Below, piece by piece: positions 59,599 through 64,000 of a stretch of DNA of 64,000 nt. Location: NCBI RefSeq assembly GCF_031450805.1, contig NZ_JARTVY010000001.1, forward strand, positions 434,001 to 498,000. Reading direction: 5' to 3'. Position 1 is the first letter of the stretch; every line of letters begins with the position of its first letter. The notes under the pieces are model-generated. The model was not told where the DNA came from. It ran no database searches and worked only from the letters and a program-made list of their open reading frames with translations. The DNA comes from Caballeronia sp031450805. Lineage in GTDB: Bacteria; Pseudomonadota; Gammaproteobacteria; Burkholderiales; Burkholderiaceae. The position numbers and the translations under genes are program-made.

Positions 59599-60294
59599 CT
59601 AACGGCTCCCATGTTGATGCGAAGTCAGATTCGCCGACGCACCCGCGCCGCCCAGCGCGCCCGGCTCGATTGCCTGCCGTGCGCCGCCATCGGCGGATGT
59701 GTTCGACGTCTGATACGAAACGAACGTCTTCTCCAGCGCGTCCCGCGTCAGTTGCACGGCTTCCGGCAAGTGCAGGAAACGCGCGTCGTGATGCAGGCCG
59801 AGCGTAAAGCTGTACAACTCGAAAAGCATCAGTTTCGGATCCGTCTCCTGCTTCAGATGCCCTTCGTCCTTCGCCTGGCGAATCGCCCGCAACAGCGCCT
59901 CGCGCCAGGTGGTCACGCTGCTCACGAGCTGCTCGCGCACCGCACTCGCCGCTCGGTCGTCATACTCGACCGCCCCGCTGATGTAGATGCAGCCCGTCGT
60001 CACTTCGTCGATGCGCTTCTCCATCCAGCGGCTCATCATGGCCCGCAATCGCGGCAAGCCGCGCGGCTCGCGCAAGCTCGGGAAGAAGACTTCGTCCTCG
60101 AAACGGCGGTGGTACTCGCGCACCACTTCCACCTGCAAGTCCTCGCGTGAGCCGAAATGCGCAAACACGCCGCTTTTGCTCATCTGCATCCGCTCGGCCA
60201 GAAGGCCGATCGTCAATCCCTCCAGCCCGTCCCGGCTTGCCAGATCCAACGCTGCGTCGAGAATCGCGGCCCGCGTCTGTTCGCCTTTTCGCAT
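59599..60294 (-). CDS. TetR regulator of the beta-oxidation operon
   Basis: This 231-residue repressor has an N-terminal DNA-binding domain (EQTRAAILDAALDLASRDGL, TIGLLAERMQMSKSGVFAHF) and a C-terminal ligand domain (segment LMLFELYSFTLGLHHDARFL) usual in fatty-acid-responsive TetR proteins. A long polar tail follows. The ATG at 60294 is where homology begins. It is the first gene of the operon TetR-acyl-CoA dehydrogenase-dehydrogenase/hydratase-thiolase-hydratase. Two palindromes upstream, one over the predicted start of transcription, suggest autorepression relieved by long-chain acyl-CoA; a FadR- or FadP-like role is an inference. Confidence 0.9.
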   Translation of the reverse strand: MRKGEQTRAAILDAALDLASRDGLEGLTIGLLAERMQMSKSGVFAHFGSREDLQVEVVREYHRRFEDEVFFPSLREPRGLPRLRAMMSRWMEKRIDEVTTGCIYISGAVEYDDRAASAVREQLVSSVTTWREALLRAIRQAKDEGHLKQETDPKLMLFELYSFTLGLHHDARFLHLPEAVQLTRDALEKTFVSYQTSNTSADGGARQAIEPGALGGAGASANLTSHQHGSR

Positions 60295-60329
60295 GATCCC
60301 TACCGTCCTCTCGTGACCCGATTGAAAAC

Positions 60330-60371
60330 GAACGGCCGTTCTATTATTGTGGCCGAACGCCGGTGATACAA
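60330..60371 (-). promoter_or_regulatory. Promoter and operator of the TetR-beta-oxidation operon
   Basis: On the minus strand -35 TTGTAT (60371-60366), a 17-base spacer and -10 AATAAT (60348-60343) are followed at once by a perfect 12-bp palindrome GAACGGCCGTTC (60330-60341). The palindrome would cover the transcription start, so binding there would block initiation. Confidence 0.6.
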
Positions 60372-60379
60372 GCAATTTA

Positions 60380-60397
60380 TTAGAAAGCCGTTTCTAA
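60380..60397. promoter_or_regulatory. Second palindrome upstream of the TetR operon
   Basis: TTAGAAA-GCCG-TTTCTAA is a perfect 7-bp inverted repeat around four bases. It shares the CGTT(T)CTA half-site with the palindrome at 60330. It sits just upstream of the -35, fitting a second operator for the same regulator. Confidence 0.55.
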
Positions 60398-60509
60398 CTC
60401 TTCGTCGGAGTCAATGAGATAAATCTCAAACTCGACTCGATGATTGTCGCTTTTTATGCATGGACTGCATGTAAGTGACTGCCCGACTTCCCATTTCGTG
60501 GGAGCATGT

Positions 60510-60523
60510 TTGACACCTGTCAA
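60510..60523. repeat. 14-bp palindrome downstream of the cardiolipin synthase gene
   Basis: TTGACACCTGTCAA is a 6-bp inverted repeat with a two-base centre. It lies 32 bases past the stop of cls and about 140 upstream of the TetR operon promoter. It could be an activator or repressor site, but no cognate regulator is evident. Confidence 0.4.
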
Positions 60524-60554
60524 CCATTCTGCCCCGTGTCAGGCTTTTTTGGCT

Positions 60555-61835
60555 TCAATCGTATTGGCCGATGGTGATGACTTTCATCATCGCGCGATAG
60601 CTGTTGTAGGCGAGCCAGCTCAAAACGCGCTCGGTGACAGGACGCGACGCATAGTGCTTCTCGTCGATGGGACTGCCATCGTCAAAAGCCTGAAGAATGG
60701 CGTCGTGCAAGCCGGCGATTTCCGGGTGATTCACGAGCACCATGTTCGCTTCGTTGTTCAGGACGAGCGAGAGCGCGTCGAGGTTCGAGGAGCCGATCGT
60801 TGCCCAGTCGGCGTCCACGACAGCGACCTTGCCATGAAGCATGGTCTTTTCGTATTCGGCGATCCGCACGCCGTGCTTCAGCAAGTTGCCGTAGAGAAAA
60901 GGCGTCGCGTAGTCGAGCGCGACGAATTCCTTGCGCCCGATGACGAGCGAAACGCGCACGCCGCGTCGCGCCGCCTGGACGAGCGCGCGCCGCAGTTTGC
61001 GACCGGGCATGAAATAGGGGTTGGCGAGCAGCACTTCGCGCTCGGCATGGGCGATGGCTCGTAAGTACGCCTTCTCGATGGCGCGCCGGTTCAGCAAATT
61101 GTCCCGCGCGACGAACGCCACGCACGGACGGTCCACCGCATGAATCTCGCCGAGGCGCGCGCGCTGACGTGCGCGCATGGCGCGCCGGGAACTCCATCGG
61201 CTTTGCGGCGGCTCCGGATCGCAGCCCGCCGCGCGCGGCTCGCGCGGCTTGACGCCGAGCCGGATACGGTCCCATTGCACATCGAAGGCATCGCGCACGT
61301 CCTTGACGACGGGCCCCTGCGCTTCCATCGCGAAATCCCAGCGGGGCTCGTCCAGCCGCGTTCCGTTCTGGTCGTAGTCATCGACGATATTGATGCCGCC
61401 GCAAAACGCATACGTGCCGTCGACGAGCGCGAGCTTCCGATGCGTCCGCGAAAAGCCGAGCGGCCCGAACAGCAGATGCGGGTTGTAGATCCGATGCTCG
61501 ACGCCGCTTTCCTTCCACTGCGCAAACATCGGGAGATTGCCTTCGGTGCCGACGCCATCGGTAATCACGCGCACCGTCACGCCGCGCGCCGCCGCGCGCA
61601 CGAGCGCATCGGAGACGGCGCGGCCGATGTCGTCGTTGGCGAAAATGTACGTTTCGAGCGACACGTACTCCTTCGCATTGTCGATCCGCTCGATCAGCGC
61701 CGGAAAGAACGACACGCCGCCCTGAAAAATCCGCACCTCGTTGCCGACGGTGAAGCAAAGCCGTGGCGGACGCCGTCCGGAAAACAGCGCCTCGCGCAAC
61801 CGCTTGAAGTTGCGCCGCGGCCGCACACCGATCAT
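60555..61835 (-). CDS. clsB: Cardiolipin synthase B-like phospholipase D protein
   Basis: This 426-residue enzyme has two HKD motifs, HRKLALVDGTYAFCGGINIV near residue 135 and HGKVAVVDADWATIGSSNLD near residue 330, the double phospholipase-D fold used by ClsB to make cardiolipin from phosphatidylglycerol. The N-terminal region lacks the two membrane helices of ClsA. The insert RSRRAMRARQRARLGEIHAV is unusually basic and may bind membrane lipids. Its ATG overlaps the nudB stop (ATGA), so it is translated from the nudB message. Confidence 0.9.
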   Translation of the reverse strand: MIGVRPRRNFKRLREALFSGRRPPRLCFTVGNEVRIFQGGVSFFPALIERIDNAKEYVSLETYIFANDDIGRAVSDALVRAAARGVTVRVITDGVGTEGNLPMFAQWKESGVEHRIYNPHLLFGPLGFSRTHRKLALVDGTYAFCGGINIVDDYDQNGTRLDEPRWDFAMEAQGPVVKDVRDAFDVQWDRIRLGVKPREPRAAGCDPEPPQSRWSSRRAMRARQRARLGEIHAVDRPCVAFVARDNLLNRRAIEKAYLRAIAHAEREVLLANPYFMPGRKLRRALVQAARRGVRVSLVIGRKEFVALDYATPFLYGNLLKHGVRIAEYEKTMLHGKVAVVDADWATIGSSNLDALSLVLNNEANMVLVNHPEIAGLHDAILQAFDDGSPIDEKHYASRPVTERVLSWLAYNSYRAMMKVITIGQYD

Positions 61836-62308
61836 CGGCTATGCGCCGCGAGGCGCTCGGGCAGTTGAAGAATCGCTTCGCGGTTCGACCACGAGAAGCA
61901 GCGGTCAGCCGCTTCGCGCAGCGGCAGCCACAAGTGCGACGTGTGTTCGCGCGGCGCGAGTGTCACTTCCAGACAGTGCGGTACACACAAGCTGAACTGG
62001 TGTTCGGTGTTGTGCATGACACCTTCCGCATAGCGATGCCGCCACTGCGGATAGATCTCGTACTGGATGCTGTGATGCCAGTCGAGCAGCGCGGCCTGCG
62101 GCACGAGCGGACTGCCGACGATGATTCCCGTCTCTTCCTGTACTTCGCGCACGGCAGTCTCGATGAGCGGTTCGTCGAAGGTGTCCTTCGAGCCTGTCAC
62201 GGATTGCCAGAATCCTTTGTGATCTGCTCGCTCGATGATGAGGACATCGAGGTCGGGCGTATGGATGACGACCAGGACGGACTCGGGGATTTTGGGCGGC
62301 TTCTGCAT
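61832..62308 (-). CDS. nudB: NudB, dihydroneopterin triphosphate pyrophosphatase
   Basis: This 158-residue Nudix enzyme starts MQKPPKIPESVLVVIHTPDL. Its box lies in PLIETAVREVQEETGIIVGS, preceded by FWQSVTGSKDTFDEPLIETA. NudB removes pyrophosphate from dihydroneopterin triphosphate in folate synthesis. The aspS-nudB adjacency is the conserved order. clsB overlaps its end. A terminator between aspS and nudB means nudB likely has its own promoter in the short gap. Confidence 0.95.
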   Translation of the reverse strand: MQKPPKIPESVLVVIHTPDLDVLIIERADHKGFWQSVTGSKDTFDEPLIETAVREVQEETGIIVGSPLVPQAALLDWHHSIQYEIYPQWRHRYAEGVMHNTEHQFSLCVPHCLEVTLAPREHTSHLWLPLREAADRCFSWSNREAILQLPERLAAHSR

Positions 62309-62365
62309 GACGTGAGGAACGCGCTTTCGTTATGTCTTTGGCCCGGAGACTGTAACGCAAAATAT

Positions 62366-62399
62366 GAAAAAGGCGCGGGCCAAAACGGTCCCGCGCCTT
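62366..62399 (-). terminator. Rho-independent terminator after aspS
   Basis: A 10-bp GC-rich stem (62370-62379 with 62390-62399) around a ten-base loop is followed on the minus strand by TTTTTC. It lies about 20 bases after the aspS stop. Confidence 0.85.
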
Positions 62400-62420
62400 C
62401 TTCATGACGACAATGCGACC

Positions 62421-64000
62421 TTACTGCGCCTTCTGCTCCGGCTGACGCAGACGGATATGCAGTTCGCGCAACTGGCGTTCGTCGACTTCGCTCGGCGCTT
62501 GCGTCAGCAGGTCCTGCGCGCGTTGCGTCTTCGGGAAGGCGATGGTGTCGCGGATCGAATCGGCGCCCGACATCAGCGTGACGATGCGGTCCAGACCGAA
62601 CGCGATACCGCCGTGCGGCGGGGCGCCGTACTGCAGCGCGTCGAGCAGGAAGCCGAACTTGAGGCGCGCTTCTTCCGCGCCGATCTTCAGCGCGCGGAAC
62701 ACCTTGCTCTGCACGTCTTCCTGGAAGATACGCACCGAACCGCCGCCGATTTCCCAGCCGTTCAGCACCATGTCGTAGGCCTTCGCGAGGCAACGGGCCG
62801 GATCGGTTTCGAGATATTCGAGGTGCTCGTCCTTCGGGCTGGTGAACGGGTGGTGCGCGGCCACGTAACGGTTCTCTTCCTCGTCGTACTCAAACATCGG
62901 GAAGTCGATCACCCACAGCGGCTTCCAGCCGGTTTCCAGCAGGCCGTTCGCCTTGCCGAATTCCGAATGACCGATCTTCAGGCGCAACGCACCCAGACTG
63001 TCGTTCACGACCTTCGCGCGATCGGCGGCGAAGAAAATGATGTCGCCGTCCTCGGCGCCGGTGCGCTCCATGATCGCCGCCAGCGCCGCGTCATGCAGGT
63101 TCTTGACGATCGGGCTTTGCAGGCCGTCACGGCCCTTGGTCTTGTCGTTGACCTTGATCCACGCGAGACCCTTCGCGCCGTAGATACGCACGAATTCCGT
63201 GTACCCGTCGATGTCCCCGCGTGACAGCTCGCCGCCCTTCGGCACGCGCAGCGCAGCAACGCGGCCGTCCTTCGAGTTCGCCGGCATGCTGAACACTTTG
63301 AAGTCGACGTCGCGCACGGCGTCGGTCAGGTCGGCGAATTCGAGCTTCACGCGCAGGTCGGGCTTGTCGGAACCGAAGCGGCGCATCGCTTCCGAATAGA
63401 GCATCACCGGGAATTGCTCCGGCAGCGCGACATCCATCGTCTCCTTGAAGACATGGCGGATCATGTTTTCGAACAGATCGCGAATCTCCTGCTCGTTCAG
63501 GAACGAGGTTTCGCAGTCGATCTGCGTGAATTCCGGCTGACGGTCGGCGCGCAGGTCTTCGTCGCGGAAGCACTTCGTGATCTGGTAATAGCGGTCGAAG
63601 TTCGCCACCATCAGCAATTGCTTGAACAATTGCGGCGATTGCGGCAGCGCGAAGAACTGGCCGGCATTCACGCGCGACGGCACGAGATAGTCACGCGCGC
63701 CTTCGGGCGTGCTCTTGGTGAGCATCGGCGTTTCGATGTCGATGAAGCCTTGCGCGTCCAGATACTTGCGCACTTCCATTGCCACGCGATAGCGCAGACG
63801 GAGATTCTTCTGCATCTGCGGACGACGCAGGTCGAGCACGCGATGCGTGAGGCGCGTGGTTTCGGAGAGATTGTCGTCATCGAGCTGGAACGGCGGCGTC
63901 ACCGATGCGTTCAGCACCGTCAGCTCATGGCACAGCACTTCGATCTTGCCGCTCGTCAGGTTGGCGTTGGCCGTGCCTTCCGGCCGGTTGCGCACCACGC
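62421..64000 (-). CDS. aspS: Aspartyl-tRNA synthetase (3' part only)
   Basis: About 525 C-terminal residues are visible; the N-terminal ~70 residues lie beyond position 64000. Class II synthetase motifs are clear: motif 2 in QITKCFRDEDLRADRQPEFT, motif 3 in GGIAFGLDRIVTLMSGADSI then RDTIAFPK. The bacterial GAD insertion domain is present between them (VRIYGAKGLAWIKVND). Tyr/His features that would mark discriminating from non-discriminating AspRS were not assessed. The upstream anticodon-binding part begins off the window. Confidence 0.96.
   Translation of the reverse strand, partial: VVRNRPEGTANANLTSGKIEVLCHELTVLNASVTPPFQLDDDNLSETTRLTHRVLDLRRPQMQKNLRLRYRVAMEVRKYLDAQGFIDIETPMLTKSTPEGARDYLVPSRVNAGQFFALPQSPQLFKQLLMVANFDRYYQITKCFRDEDLRADRQPEFTQIDCETSFLNEQEIRDLFENMIRHVFKETMDVALPEQFPVMLYSEAMRRFGSDKPDLRVKLEFADLTDAVRDVDFKVFSMPANSKDGRVAALRVPKGGELSRGDIDGYTEFVRIYGAKGLAWIKVNDKTKGRDGLQSPIVKNLHDAALAAIMERTGAEDGDIIFFAADRAKVVNDSLGALRLKIGHSEFGKANGLLETGWKPLWVIDFPMFEYDEEENRYVAAHHPFTSPKDEHLEYLETDPARCLAKAYDMVLNGWEIGGGSVRIFQEDVQSKVFRALKIGAEEARLKFGFLLDALQYGAPPHGGIAFGLDRIVTLMSGADSIRDTIAFPKTQRAQDLLTQAPSEVDERQLRELHIRLRQPEQKAQ

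Overview
The window is about 64 kb of GC-rich (low 60s percent by eye) bacterial chromosome from a member of the Burkholderiaceae, most likely Paraburkholderia, Caballeronia or a close Burkholderia relative. The basis is the style of the housekeeping proteins, the dusB-fis-purH-ruvCAB and rplM-rpsI-erpA neighbourhoods, the class A RNase P RNA and the codon bias. It is almost entirely core genome: no insertion sequence, prophage, CRISPR array, tRNA or rRNA gene was seen.

Layout. 1-1557: end of secD, then secF and a strong terminator (Sec translocon). 1660-4154: a TPR/glycosyltransferase-like protein coupled to a DUF5672 gene that is broken by an in-frame TAA. 4380-6255: cytochrome b561 and two YceI proteins (periplasmic redox or lipid-binding operon). 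6664-10361: a pqiA-pqiA-pqiB-pqiC operon for intermembrane lipid transport, with PqiA split into two half-genes. 10638-12216: a glutathione S-transferase, a deleted alpha/beta-hydrolase remnant and its likely TetR regulator, with three related 16-bp operators. 12343-17121: mnmA-nudix, divergent from the three-gene transhydrogenase pntAa-pntAb-pntB. 17649-28194: rlmL-like methyltransferase, pepP, ubiH, dusB-fis, purH, ruvC-ruvA-ruvB and an MpaB-family gene. 28191-30546: tyrS-dtd-histidine phosphatase operon. 30784-33415: anmK, erpA, rplM-rpsI. 33624-33749: a compact predicted small RNA gene with its own promoter, an anti-Shine-Dalgarno loop and a terminator. 34019-36847: OsmC protein, rnpB, a DUF3025 gene and pyrC. 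37074-42730: class II glutamine amidotransferase, the gltIJKL glutamate/aspartate ABC importer and gdhA. 42839-45684: a LysR regulator divergent from a NarK-like transporter preceded by a sigma-54-type promoter, then a small membrane protein. 45787-53105: Atm1-type ABC exporter, acyl-CoA thioesterase, a large PAS-GGDEF-EAL protein, a nitrate-reductase-associated protein and fdhD. 53112-60294: a beta-oxidation operon led by a TetR repressor. 60555-64000: cardiolipin synthase, nudB and the 3' part of aspS.

How genes work together. Three themes recur. Envelope maintenance is covered by SecDF, Pqi, YceI, Cls and AnmK. Nitrogen and glutamate handling is covered by gltIJKL, gdhA, the sigma-54-linked NarK-like transporter, the nitrate-reductase-associated protein and fdhD. 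Fatty-acid oxidation forms one tightly packed regulated operon. The most novel-looking signals are the small RNA gene at 33624-33749, the TetR system whose target gene has been deleted while its operators remain, the single-codon lesion in the DUF5672 gene, and the sigma-54 promoter in front of the NarK-like transporter.
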